A DNA stretch of 64,000 bases from Microbacterium testaceum StLB037. Its GTDB lineage: Bacteria > Actinomycetota > Actinomycetes > Actinomycetales > Microbacteriaceae. The DNA lies in the NCBI RefSeq assembly GCF_000202635.1, contig NC_015125.1, forward strand, positions 1,922,001-1,986,000. Direction: 5' to 3'. The notes beneath the pieces were generated by a model that saw only the letters and a list, made by a program, of their open reading frames with translations, was not told the DNA's origin and searched no databases. Below are positions 1-7,545 of the stretch, piece by piece (position 1 is the stretch's first letter; each line of letters opens with the position of its first letter). The position numbers and the translations under genes were made by a program.

Positions 1-194
1 AGGCCGGAGGCCCGCAGCCGGGCGCTCAGATCGCGCGGCGTGAAGATCGAGTTGTTGGTGAGGACGAGGAACGGCGTGCCCTCGGCACGCCACTGCGCCA
101 GGAGCTCGGCGGCTCCCGGGACGGGGGTGTTCTCGTGGACGAGCACGCCGTCCATGTCGGTGAGCCAGCACTCGATCTCGGCACGGGTTCGCAT
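1..194 (-). CDS. HAD-IIA family phosphatase, N-terminal fragment
   Basis: The first 64 codons of a haloacid dehalogenase-type hydrolase that runs off the left edge of the window. The protein opens with the HAD motif I, DMDGVL at residues 13-18, where D13 would be the phosphorylated nucleophile and D15 the general acid. The segment VLTNNS follows, which is motif II of the NagD/p-nitrophenyl phosphatase branch (HAD-IIA). Members usually have about 260-330 residues and remove phosphate from sugar or nucleotide phosphates, so three quarters of this protein lies outside. The substrate cannot be inferred. The start ATG at 194 sits 6 nt after a TAGGCT box, which suggests a leaderless transcript. Confidence 0.85.
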   Translation of the reverse strand, partial: MRTRAEIECWLTDMDGVLVHENTPVPGAAELLAQWRAEGTPFLVLTNNSIFTPRDLSARLRASG

Positions 195-200
195 GGGGTC

Positions 201-206
201 AGCCTA
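201..206 (-). promoter_or_regulatory. -10 box of a leaderless promoter (HAD gene)
   Basis: On the minus strand TAGGCT is followed by six bases (GACCCC) and then the ATG at 194. This spacing places the transcription start at or next to the A of the start codon. No -35 box is obvious. Confidence 0.55.
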
Positions 207-286
207 GCCTCGACGTCCGACATCACCACCGGGACAGCAGACGGGAGGGCGGGGCCGCCACCCCACCCTCCCGTCGTTCATGCGGC

Positions 287-457
287 TTACTTGAACGCGT
301 CCTTGACGTTCTCGCCGGCCTTCTTGGCGTGCGCCTCGGTCTGCTCGAGCTTGCCCTCGGCCGCGAGCCGGTCGTTGTCGGTGGCGTTGCCGATGGCTTC
401 CTTCGCCTTGCCGACGATGTCCTGAGCGGCGTTCTTGATCTTGTCGTCGAGACCCAT
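287..457 (-). CDS. CsbD family stress-response protein
   Basis: A 56-residue, highly charged, Ala/Lys/Glu-rich protein beginning MGLDDKIKNAAQDIVGKAKE. The order of D-K-I-K-N near the start and a G-K repeat register matches the CsbD domain (roughly 55-65 residues). The founding member is a sigma-B-controlled general stress protein of Bacillus whose biochemical role is unknown. The start ATG at 457 has a good ribosome binding site (AAAGGA, 8 nt upstream). The gene stands alone with about 90 bases on its 3' side. The upstream 190 bases to the next gene contain a run of seven T at about 572-578 but no promoter I could assign. It is too short to say more about function. Confidence 0.85.
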   Translation of the reverse strand: MGLDDKIKNAAQDIVGKAKEAIGNATDNDRLAAEGKLEQTEAHAKKAGENVKDAFK

Positions 458-637
458 GATCGGTTCCTTTCGGGGATGTATCGGCGTCGCGGAACGGTCA
501 GGTCACGCGGCGGAGCGGGTGCGCTCACAGGGAAGACGGGACGAGTGGGCGATTCGTCACGCGAAGCCCGGATTTTTTTCTCGCGCACCGGTATGCCGGA
601 TCCGGAATGCACCCGTGACGCCGCCGCCGCTTCTGGT

Positions 638-643
638 TAGGGT
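638..643 (+). promoter_or_regulatory. -10 box of a leaderless promoter (SDR gene)
   Basis: TAGGGT is followed by CGGAGG and then the GTG at 650. The GGAGG touches the start codon, so it cannot act as a Shine-Dalgarno site at normal spacing; a leaderless message fits better. Confidence 0.5.
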
Positions 644-649
644 CGGAGG

Positions 650-1597
650 GTGACGCGCGCGGAGTGGGACCCCAGGAACCTGCCCGACCTCTCGGGTCGG
701 ACGTACCTCGTCACGGGTGCCACGCGCGGACTCGGTTTCTTCGCGTGCGAGCAACTCGCCGCCGCGCGCGCCCACGTGCTGCTGACCGGACGCAGCCCGC
801 ACAAGCTCCAGACCGCGAAAGAGGCGCTGAAGAGGTCGAATCCGGATGCCTCGATCGAGACGCTCCTGCTCGACACGAGCAACCTCGGATCGGTGCGCGC
901 CGCCGCGGCCACCGCGCGCGCCCGGGGCCGGCTCGACGGTCTGCTGCTGAACGCGGGCATCGTGCACCCGCCGAAGAACCGCGAGACCGCGGGCGGCCAC
1001 GAGCTGGTCTTCGCCACGAACGTGCTGGGGCATTTCGCCCTCGCGGGCGAGATGCTCAAGCCCCTCGCCGCGGCGCGCGGCCGGATGGTCTGGGTCGGCA
1101 GCATGTCGACCTCTCTGTGGAACCACGTTCCGACCGACCCCGAGCTCGTCGAGGGGTACTCGCCGTGGCGCGCGTACGTGCAGTCCAAGGCGGCCACGAC
1201 GGCTCTCGGGCTCGAGGCCGATCGTCGCCTGCGCGCCCACAGCGTTCCGGTGGAGAGCCTCGTCGCGCACCCCGGCTATTCCACGAGCGGCCGCACGCGC
1301 GGCATCCGCGGGGTCAACGAACCGACACGCCTGTCGCGCTTCGTCGACAACCTGCAGGCGCCCGTGACGCAGTCGAAGGAACAGGGTGCGTGGTCGCTCG
1401 TGCGCGCCCTCGTCGACCCGACGGCCGAGGGCGGGACCATGTACGGTCCCGCGCTCGTGGCCCGCGGTCTTCCGCGTCCCGCGACCCCGTCCCGCCGCGC
1501 GCGGGCGACCGACCTCGGCTCCGACCTGTGGCTCGCGTGCGAGACCGCGACCCACGTGCGGTGGCCCTTCGACCGGGTGCGGCGCGCGGCATCCTGA
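650..1597 (+). CDS. SDR family NAD(P)-dependent oxidoreductase
   Basis: A 315-residue short-chain dehydrogenase/reductase. The nucleotide-binding motif TGATRGLG lies near residues 22-29, the structural NAG motif appears as LNAG near residue 102, and the catalytic pair is YVQSK (Tyr and Lys of YxxxK) with an upstream Ser in WVGSMS. The length and the extended C-terminus resemble the retinol dehydrogenase/WWOX-like extended SDRs often simply annotated as oxidoreductases. The substrate is not predictable. It begins with GTG immediately after a TAGGGT box and is followed 42 bases later by the P-type ATPase gene, which has its own promoter-like box, so the two are probably independent. Confidence 0.85.
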   Translation: MTRAEWDPRNLPDLSGRTYLVTGATRGLGFFACEQLAAARAHVLLTGRSPHKLQTAKEALKRSNPDASIETLLLDTSNLGSVRAAAATARARGRLDGLLLNAGIVHPPKNRETAGGHELVFATNVLGHFALAGEMLKPLAAARGRMVWVGSMSTSLWNHVPTDPELVEGYSPWRAYVQSKAATTALGLEADRRLRAHSVPVESLVAHPGYSTSGRTRGIRGVNEPTRLSRFVDNLQAPVTQSKEQGAWSLVRALVDPTAEGGTMYGPALVARGLPRPATPSRRARATDLGSDLWLACETATHVRWPFDRVRRAAS

Positions 1598-1627
1598 GTC
1601 CGTCGTGTCCGTGTCGGGGGCTACCCC

Positions 1628-1633
1628 TACAGT
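1628..1633 (+). promoter_or_regulatory. -10 box of a leaderless promoter (P-type ATPase)
   Basis: TACAGT, then GATCGC, then ATG at 1640. No ribosome binding site precedes the start. Confidence 0.55.
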
Positions 1634-1639
1634 GATCGC

Positions 1640-4123
1640 ATGGACCAGGCGATCGCCGACAGCACCGACGCCGACGACGCCCGCGGTCTGACCGCCGCCG
1701 CCGTCGCCGAGCGGGTCGCCTCGGGGCAGACCAACTCGTACGCCGCCGACACGAGCCGCAGCGCGTGGAACATCGTGCGCGCGAACGTCTTCACGCTCTT
1801 CAACGGCATCGTGGCGGCGTGCTTCCTGGTGCTCCTGCTCCTCGGCCGCTGGCAGGACGCGCTGTTCGGCATCGCGGCGCTGTCGAACGCGGTGATCGGC
1901 TGCGTGCAAGAGTTCCGGGCCAAGGCGGCTCTCGACCGCCTCGCCCTCCTCAACGCCCCGCGCGCCCGCGTGCGGCGCGACGGCGTCGACGCCGAGATCG
2001 CGCCGGGAGAGGTCGTGCGCGACGATCTGCTCGTGCTCCGCGCGGGCGATCAGGTGCCCGCCGACGCCACGGTGGTCGAGTCGCGCGGCCTGCAGATCGA
2101 CGAGTCCATGCTGACCGGCGAATCGGATGCCGTCGACAAGCGCCCCGGTGACGAGGCGCTTTCCGGGTCCATCGTCGTCGGCGGTGAGGGCACCGCGCGC
2201 GCCACGCGCGTCGGAGCGGAGTCGTACGCCAACACGTTCGCGAGCGAGGCGAAGAAGTTCCAGCTGGTCTCGAGTGAGCTGCGCACCTCGATCGACCGCG
2301 TCTTGACCTGGGTCGGGTGGGGGATCGGCCCCGTCGGTCTGCTCGTGCTGAACGCGCAGATGATGGTCGCCGGCGGGTGGGCCGAGGCCTTCCAGCAGGG
2401 CACCTGGTCGCAGGCCGTGGTCAACACGATCGCCTCGCTCACCGCGATGATCCCCCTCGGGCTCGTGCTCATGACCTCGATCGCCTTCGCGGTCGGCGCG
2501 GCGCGGCTCGCGGGCAAGAAGGTTCTCGTGAACGAGCTGCCCGCCGTCGAGGGACTCGCTCGCGTCGACGTGATCTGCCTCGACAAGACGGGGACGCTGA
2601 CCGCGGGCGAGATCCGCTTCGACGACGCCCTCGCCCTCACCGACCGCCCCGGCTGGCGCGAGACGCTGGGGTGGTACGGCGCAGCCGACGACGCGAACGC
2701 CACCGCGCGCTGCCTGCGCGATCCGTTCCCCGTCGACGCCCCGCTCGTCCCGGTCCAGCGCATCCCGTTCTCGTCGGCGCGCAAGTGGAGCGCGGTGTCG
2801 TTCGCGGAACGCGCCGAGGGGACCTGGATCCTGGGCGCCCCCGAGATGGTCTTCGGCGACCAGGCCGCCGACCCCGCCACGGCGCTCGGTGCCGCCGTCA
2901 CGCGCCTCGCGTCGTCGGGCCGCCGAACGCTCGTTCTCGCGCACACGGCCACGGCGCTCGATGACGACGATGTCGCGGCCGAGCGATTCCGCGACGACCC
3001 CGTCCCGGTCGCGGTCCTCACCTTTATCGAGGCGGTCCGACCGGATGCCGCCGGCGCCCTGGCCTTCTTCCGCGAACAGGGCGTGGGGGTCCGGGTGATC
3101 TCGGGCGACAACCCGCGCACGGTCGCCGCGATCGCGCGCGAGGTCGGGCTCGAGGTCGAGGAGGGCTACGACGCGCGGCGGCTCCCCGAGGACGACGTCG
3201 AGCTCGGACGCATCATGGAGGAGCACACCGTCTTCGGTCGTGTGACCCCCGATCAGAAGAAGCGGATCGTCACGGCCCTCCAGGCGCGGGGGCACGTCGT
3301 GGCCATGACCGGCGACGGCGTCAACGACGCCCTCGCGATCAAGACCGCCGACATCGGCATCGCCATGAACTCGGGAGCCGCCGCGACCAAGGCGGTCGCC
3401 CGGCTCGTGCTGCTCGACGGGCGCTTCTCGCATCTTCCCTCGGTCGTCGCCGAGGGGCGTCAGGTGATCGCCAACATCGAGCGGGTCTCGATGCTCTTCC
3501 TCACCAAGACCGTCTACGCCACGGGGCTCGCGGTGCTCTTCGGTGTGCTCGTCATGGAGTTCCCCTTCCTTCCGCGTCAGCTGTCGATCACCGACGGCCT
3601 GACGATCGGCATCCCGGCGTTCTTCCTCGCGCTCCTACCCAACACGCAGCGGTACGTACCCGGGTTCTTGAAACGCTCGCTCAGCTTCGCCATCCCGGCG
3701 GGGGTCGTCATCGCGGTGTCGTTGACCGTGTACACGCGGCTCGCGATGGATCTCGGTCTGTCCGTCGAGCAGCTGCGCACGGGGGCGACGATCATCCTGG
3801 CGATCGTCGCGATCTGGGTGCTCACGGTGCTGTCGCGTCCCATCACCCGCGTGAAGGTCCTGGTGGTCGGGGCGATGTTCATCGCACTCACGGCGATCTT
3901 CACGATCCCGGTGCTGGGAGAGTTCTTCCAGCTGAAGGACCCGGGCGAAGACGGCGCGTGGTTGGTCACCGCGGTCGTCATCGTCGCTCTCGCGGCGATC
4001 GAGGCCGTGCGGTTCGCGCACCGCCGCTTCGTCCGGCGGCTTCTCGCGCAGAGGGCCGCGCGCGCCGAGACACCTCAGATGACGGGCGTGGCGGGTGCCT
4101 CGACGGGCGGGCGGGTGAAGTAG
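1640..4123 (+). CDS. ctpE: CtpE-like cation-translocating P-type ATPase
   Basis: An 827-residue membrane ATPase with all catalytic landmarks of P-type pumps: TGES at 159-162 (dephosphorylation loop), DKTGTLT with the phosphorylated Asp at about 315, and TGDGVND at 557-563. It has two transmembrane hairpins before the P domain and a cluster of helices after residue 620. It lacks an N-terminal heavy-metal domain and the CPC/CPH motif of P1B metal pumps. The overall arrangement, including RANVFT near the N-terminus, NSVIG-like and LTKTVYA segments, closely recalls Mycobacterium CtpE, a calcium-uptake ATPase about 800 residues long. The calcium assignment rests on that remembered similarity. The 3' end overlaps the convergent small membrane protein gene by 49 bases. 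Confidence 0.8.
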   Translation: MDQAIADSTDADDARGLTAAAVAERVASGQTNSYAADTSRSAWNIVRANVFTLFNGIVAACFLVLLLLGRWQDALFGIAALSNAVIGCVQEFRAKAALDRLALLNAPRARVRRDGVDAEIAPGEVVRDDLLVLRAGDQVPADATVVESRGLQIDESMLTGESDAVDKRPGDEALSGSIVVGGEGTARATRVGAESYANTFASEAKKFQLVSSELRTSIDRVLTWVGWGIGPVGLLVLNAQMMVAGGWAEAFQQGTWSQAVVNTIASLTAMIPLGLVLMTSIAFAVGAARLAGKKVLVNELPAVEGLARVDVICLDKTGTLTAGEIRFDDALALTDRPGWRETLGWYGAADDANATARCLRDPFPVDAPLVPVQRIPFSSARKWSAVSFAERAEGTWILGAPEMVFGDQAADPATALGAAVTRLASSGRRTLVLAHTATALDDDDVAAERFRDDPVPVAVLTFIEAVRPDAAGALAFFREQGVGVRVISGDNPRTVAAIAREVGLEVEEGYDARRLPEDDVELGRIMEEHTVFGRVTPDQKKRIVTALQARGHVVAMTGDGVNDALAIKTADIGIAMNSGAAATKAVARLVLLDGRFSHLPSVVAEGRQVIANIERVSMLFLTKTVYATGLAVLFGVLVMEFPFLPRQLSITDGLTIGIPAFFLALLPNTQRYVPGFLKRSLSFAIPAGVVIAVSLTVYTRLAMDLGLSVEQLRTGATIILAIVAIWVLTVLSRPITRVKVLVVGAMFIALTAIFTIPVLGEFFQLKDPGEDGAWLVTAVVIVALAAIEAVRFAHRRFVRRLLAQRAARAETPQMTGVAGASTGGRVK

Positions 4124-4503
4124 CGCCGCGCATTCCCCGGGATCCACAACGCCGCGATGACCGCGAGCGCGGCGACCAGGGCCGCGGCCAGGGTCGCGTC
4201 GAGTTCGGTGAGCGCCATGGCGGCGGCCTGCAGGACGACGAGGACCGACAGGTATGCCGTGAGGAGGATCCGCGCGAGGCGGCTGCCGCGAGAGAGGGCC
4301 GACCCTCCGGCGATGGTCAGGAGACCCAGGAGGATGGTCGCGGCGCCGACCAGGGAGACCGGGAGGACGAGGTCGGCGGACACCTCGTACCGGGAGAGCA
4401 GCACGAGCACCCCGAGCGCGGTGTTCAAGAGGCCGCCGATGTAGACCAGCATGATGGCCACCGTCACCGCGACGGGGCGGCGCACCTTCGCAGGAGTGGT
4501 CAT
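4075..4503 (-). CDS. Small four-helix membrane protein
   Basis: A 142-residue protein with four predicted transmembrane segments (about residues 12-35, 45-62, 76-98 and 105-122) and short charged ends. I do not recognise the family; its size and layout match many uncharacterised actinobacterial integral membrane proteins. The ATG at 4503 was chosen because the reading frame upstream of it has low-quality composition and the hydrophobic part starts soon after. The gene converges on the P-type ATPase gene and the two stop regions overlap by 49 bases, so they share coding sequence at the 3' ends. No function can be given. Confidence 0.7.
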   Translation of the reverse strand: MTTPAKVRRPVAVTVAIMLVYIGGLLNTALGVLVLLSRYEVSADLVLPVSLVGAATILLGLLTIAGGSALSRGSRLARILLTAYLSVLVVLQAAAMALTELDATLAAALVAALAVIAALWIPGNARRYFTRPPVEAPATPVI

Positions 4504-4628
4504 GGAGCCTCGCGTTCGCCGGGCCGGCCGGGCGCCGGTGTGGTCAGCGTAGCGGGGACGGTGGAGGCTCCGCACCGGCCGCGAAACCACATTCGGTCAT
4601 CGAGGCCGTATGCGATGGCACCCCGAAG

Positions 4629-4659
4629 TGTGCGGTCTCGGAAGGCGCGTGCGGTCTCG
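4629..4659. repeat. Direct repeat of a TGCGGTCTCG motif
   Basis: Two copies of GTGCGGTCTCG-like sequence (4629-4640 and 4648-4659) lie 19 bases apart in the gap between two minus-strand genes. The same motif, in reverse complement, forms one arm of the inverted repeat at 21653-21709, so it is probably a dispersed intergenic element. Confidence 0.5.
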
Positions 4660-4682
4660 CGGAACAGGTGCCGCGCCCCGCG

Positions 4683-5318
4683 TCAGCGCGTCAGCCAGAC
4701 CGACCCGGCCGCACCGGCGGGCAGCTCGACCTCGACGCCGTCCGCCCGCACGGTGGCCGCGGACACCACCTCGACCTCGTGTCCGACGTCGATTCCGCGC
4801 TCGACGAGCGCGCGCAGCAGCTCCGGGTCGCGGTCGCTCACCCGCAGCACGCGCCCCGCGTGCCCGGGGGCCGCCGCCGAGAGCAGCACGAACGGTTCGC
4901 GGTGGACGGCACCCGTGGCATCCGGAATCGCATCTCCGTGCGGGTCGAAGCGTGGGCGTCCGAGGCGGACGTCGATGCCCTCCAGCAGGCGGTCGCTGAG
5001 GGCGTGCTCGAGCACCTCGGCCTCGTCGTGGACCTCGTCCCAGGCGTAGCCGAACTCGCGGACGAGCCACGACTCGATGAGGCGATGGCGGCGGATCACG
5101 CCCGCGGCCCGGCGGTGCCCCGCCGGGGTCAGCGACACCGGGCCGTAGGGGCGATGCGTGACGAGGCCCTGGGCGGCGAGCTTCTTCACCATCTCGGTCA
5201 CGCTCGAGGGAGCGAGCCCGAGCACGGCGGCGAGCTGCGAGGGGGTGATGGGATCGTTCTGCCACTCGGTGTGGTGATAGATCGCCTTGAGATAGTCGTC
5301 GGCTACGGGCGATTCCAC
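4683..5318 (-). CDS. mntR: MntR/DtxR-family metal-dependent repressor
   Basis: A 211-residue DtxR-family regulator. The N-terminal winged helix spans about residues 1-65, with ITPSQLAAVLGL and SSVTEMVKKLAAQGLV forming the helix-turn-helix. The dimerisation and metal-binding domain follows (HRRLIESWLVREFGYAWDEV, then EVLEHALSD), with the His and Glu ligands expected in this family. The C-terminal ~70 residues form an SH3-like/FeoA-type domain. It lies 10 bases downstream of mntH on the same strand, which supports control of manganese uptake. The GTG at 5318 is preceded by a TAGGCT box that begins in the stop codon of mntH, so mntR may also have its own leaderless promoter. In this family the metal-loaded protein represses uptake genes. 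Confidence 0.88.
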   Translation of the reverse strand: MESPVADDYLKAIYHHTEWQNDPITPSQLAAVLGLAPSSVTEMVKKLAAQGLVTHRPYGPVSLTPAGHRRAAGVIRRHRLIESWLVREFGYAWDEVHDEAEVLEHALSDRLLEGIDVRLGRPRFDPHGDAIPDATGAVHREPFVLLSAAAPGHAGRVLRVSDRDPELLRALVERGIDVGHEVEVVSAATVRADGVEVELPAGAAGSVWLTR

Positions 5319-5325
5319 GCGGGTC

Positions 5326-5331
5326 AGCCTA
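5326..5331 (-). promoter_or_regulatory. Possible internal -10 box for mntR, inside the mntH stop
   Basis: The TAG stop of mntH is the first half of TAGGCT, which is followed by seven bases and the GTG start of mntR. The arrangement would allow leaderless transcription of mntR apart from mntH. Confidence 0.4.
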
Positions 5332-6606
5332 TCCGCCGGTGAACACCAGCCACAGGAGGACGGCGTTCAGGGCGATGAGGAAGACCGCCGCGGCGATCCC
5401 CGCGGCGGTCGTGAGCACGCGGTTTCGATGAACGCCCAAGACCTCCCGCCGGGCTGTCAGCGCGACGAGCGGGACGAGGGCGAACGGGATGCCGAACGAC
5501 AGCACCACCTGGCTCAGCACGAGCGCGAGGGTCGAGTCGACCCCCACCGCGAGGATCACCAGGGCCGGAATCAGCGTCACGAGACGGCGCGCGAGCAAGG
5601 GGACGCGCACGCGCAGGAGGCCGTGCATGATCTCCGCCCCGGCGTAGGCACCCACCGAGGTCGAGGCCAGGCCGCTGGCGAGCAGCCCCACCGCGAACAT
5701 CGTCGCGACGAGCGGACCGAGTCCGTCGCGCAGCGCCGCATACGCGCCTTCGAGGCTGTCGGTGCCGTTGACGCCCGCGAGGTTGGCCGCGGCGAGCAGG
5801 AGGATCGCGAGGTTGACGGTGCCGGCGACGGCGAGGGCGATCGTCACGTCCCACCGCGTCGCGCGCAGCAGGCGCGGGGTCGAGATCCCGCGCGCGTGCT
5901 CGAGGCCCGAAGCCGCGGTGGGTGCGGCCGGCGCGAAACGATCGCGGCTGAGCGCGGAGTGCGCGTAGATGGCGTGCGGCATGATCGTCGCGCCGAGGAT
6001 CGAGGCGGCGAGTAGGACCGAGTTCGTCCCCTCGAAGCGCGGCACGAGTCCCCCGACCACACCGCCCGCGTCGGGGGGTGCGAAGAACAGGCCGAACGTG
6101 AAGCCCACGGCGATGACCAGGAGCAGGCCGATCAGCACCGTCTCGAACGCCCGAGCGCCGCGGCGCGATTGCACGACGAGCAGGAGCATCGACACGATGC
6201 CCGTGATCGCTCCGCCCCAGACGAGCGGGATGCCGAACAGCAGGTTCAGGGCGACGGCCCCGCCGATGACCTCGGCGATGTCGGTTGCCATCGCGACCAG
6301 TTCGGCCTGGAGCCAGTAGGCGCGGCGCGCCCATCGACGATGCAGGCGTCGGCCCAGGATCTGCGGGAGGCTCTCGCCCGTCACGATCCCGAGCTTCGCC
6401 GAGAGGTACTGGATGAGCCAGGCCATGACGTTCCCCAGCACGACGACCCACACGAGCAGGTAGCCGAAGCTCGCCCCCGCGGTCATGTTGCTCGCGACGT
6501 TGCCGGGGTCGAGGTAGGCGACACCGGCGACCATCGCGGGACCCAGGAGCCAGGCGGCCCGGCCCGGAGCGTGTCGGCGGCCGACGGCATCCAGAGTTTT
6601 CGGCAT
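5329..6606 (-). CDS. mntH: Nramp-family divalent metal (Mn2+) transporter MntH
   Basis: A 425-residue integral membrane protein with about 11 hydrophobic segments. The Nramp signature DPGN is at residues 33-36 in the first helix and the MPH motif (IMPHAIYAHSAL) in the sixth; both line the metal site in characterised members. It uses the proton gradient to import Mn2+ and related divalent ions. It is the first gene of a two-gene unit with mntR. Two palindromes surround the promoter, one over the expected -35 region and one over the start codon. The ATG at 6606 is 6 nt after TAAGGT, so the message is probably leaderless. Confidence 0.92.
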   Translation of the reverse strand: MPKTLDAVGRRHAPGRAAWLLGPAMVAGVAYLDPGNVASNMTAGASFGYLLVWVVVLGNVMAWLIQYLSAKLGIVTGESLPQILGRRLHRRWARRAYWLQAELVAMATDIAEVIGGAVALNLLFGIPLVWGGAITGIVSMLLLVVQSRRGARAFETVLIGLLLVIAVGFTFGLFFAPPDAGGVVGGLVPRFEGTNSVLLAASILGATIMPHAIYAHSALSRDRFAPAAPTAASGLEHARGISTPRLLRATRWDVTIALAVAGTVNLAILLLAAANLAGVNGTDSLEGAYAALRDGLGPLVATMFAVGLLASGLASTSVGAYAGAEIMHGLLRVRVPLLARRLVTLIPALVILAVGVDSTLALVLSQVVLSFGIPFALVPLVALTARREVLGVHRNRVLTTAAGIAAAVFLIALNAVLLWLVFTGG

Positions 6607-6613
6607 GCCGAAA
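6598..6613. promoter_or_regulatory. Perfect palindrome over the mntH start codon (operator 1)
   Basis: TTTCGGCATGCCGAAA is a perfect 16-bp palindrome whose centre contains the ATG of mntH. It shares the TTTCGGC/GCCGAAA half-site with the palindrome at 6624-6641. It is the expected kind of site for a dimeric DtxR-family repressor. Binding here would cover the transcription and translation start. Confidence 0.65.
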
Positions 6614-6618
6614 CCTTA
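6613..6618 (-). promoter_or_regulatory. -10 box of mntH, between two operators
   Basis: On the minus strand TAAGGT is followed by TTCGGC and the ATG at 6606. It sits exactly between the two palindromes. Confidence 0.5.
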
Positions 6619-6623
6619 GCTAT

Positions 6624-6641
6624 TTTTCGGCGGGCCGAAAA
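6624..6641. promoter_or_regulatory. Near-perfect palindrome upstream of mntH (operator 2)
   Basis: TTTTCGGCGGGCCGAAAA has 8-bp arms around a two-base centre. Its centre is 27 bp from that of operator 1, and it lies over the expected -35 region of the mntH promoter. Likely bound by the MntR product. Confidence 0.6.
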
Positions 6642-6751
6642 CCCGTCATCGGGCGAGAGTGCACGTTCGGGTCGAGAGAGCAGGGTGCGCACGTTGCACA
6701 GCGTGCGACCTCGCGCGGAACGGGTGCTCTCGAGACGACCGGGCGCGCGGG

Positions 6752-6757
6752 TAGCCT
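6752..6757 (+). promoter_or_regulatory. -10 box of a leaderless promoter (TrmH-type gene)
   Basis: TAGCCT, then GAGGCG, then GTG at 6764. Confidence 0.5.
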
Positions 6758-6763
6758 GAGGCG

Positions 6764-7447
6764 GTGACGGATGCCGACGAGCCCACGCCGGCGCCGGAGA
6801 GCGCGGTCGAGACCGACCCGACGGATGCCACGCGCTCCGCGCCCGCGCCCGCCCCCACGCACGGGGTCGGTCCCTGGCCGGGGGAGTGGCCCGACGACCC
6901 GCGCTACGACCCGGAACTCCTGGCCGAGGGGGATCGCCGCAACGTCGTCGACGACTACCGGTACTGGACGATGGAGGCGATCGTCGCGGACCTCGACGCG
7001 AAGCGGCATCCGTTCCACGTCGCGATCGAGAACTGGCAGCACGACCTCAACATCGGCTCGATCGTCCGCAGCGCGAACGCCTTCCTCGCGGCCGAGGTCC
7101 ACATCATCGGCAAACGCCGCTGGAACCGCCGCGGCGCGATGGTGACCGACCGCTACCAGCACGTCCGGCACCACGAAGACGTCGAGACGTTCACCGCGTG
7201 GGCGCGGGGGTCCGGGCTCCCGGTCATCGCGATCGACAACGTCGAGGGCTCGGTGCCGGTGAACCGTGCCGAGCTCCCCGAGGCCTGCGTGCTGCTCTTC
7301 GGGCAGGAGGGGCCGGGGCTCTCGCCCGAGGCGCTCGCCGCGGCATCCGCTGTCGTCGAGATCACGCAGTACGGATCCACGCGCTCGATCAACGCGGCCT
7401 CGGCTGCCGCGGTCGTCATGTACGAGTGGTGTCGCCGCTGGGCGTGA
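6764..7447 (+). CDS. TrmH/SpoU-family RNA methyltransferase
   Basis: A 227-residue SPOUT-class methyltransferase. After an acidic, Pro/Ala-rich N-terminal tail of about 40 residues, the conserved motifs appear in order: DLNIGSIVRSANAF (motif 1, Asn and Arg for catalysis), LLFGQEGPGL (motif 2, SAM-binding knot) and GSTRSINAASAAAVVMYEW (motif 3). The family 2'-O-methylates ribose in tRNA or rRNA; which RNA and which nucleotide cannot be read from the sequence. Start is GTG, directly after a TAGCCT box. It is flanked by the divergent mntH promoter and by a Tat-exported protein gene about 100 bases downstream. Confidence 0.87.
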   Translation: MTDADEPTPAPESAVETDPTDATRSAPAPAPTHGVGPWPGEWPDDPRYDPELLAEGDRRNVVDDYRYWTMEAIVADLDAKRHPFHVAIENWQHDLNIGSIVRSANAFLAAEVHIIGKRRWNRRGAMVTDRYQHVRHHEDVETFTAWARGSGLPVIAIDNVEGSVPVNRAELPEACVLLFGQEGPGLSPEALAAASAVVEITQYGSTRSINAASAAAVVMYEWCRRWA

Positions 7448-7545
7448 GAGTTTTCTCACCGTCAAGTCCTTGAGAACCCCGCCGCGGTGCGGATAAATCG
7501 ACGGGTACGCCGTTTTCCTCGCCCCCCGAACGGATAGGACCTCCC

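Noticed and set aside
557..3433. A 958-codon open frame on the minus strand opposite the SDR and P-type ATPase genes
   Set aside because: It is antisense to two well-supported genes, has Arg/Asp/His-rich composition typical of a mirror frame in GC-rich DNA and shows no domain.
6598..6680. A manganese riboswitch upstream of mntH
   Set aside because: There is no leader; the start codon follows the -10 box by six bases, and the dyads are DNA operator-like.
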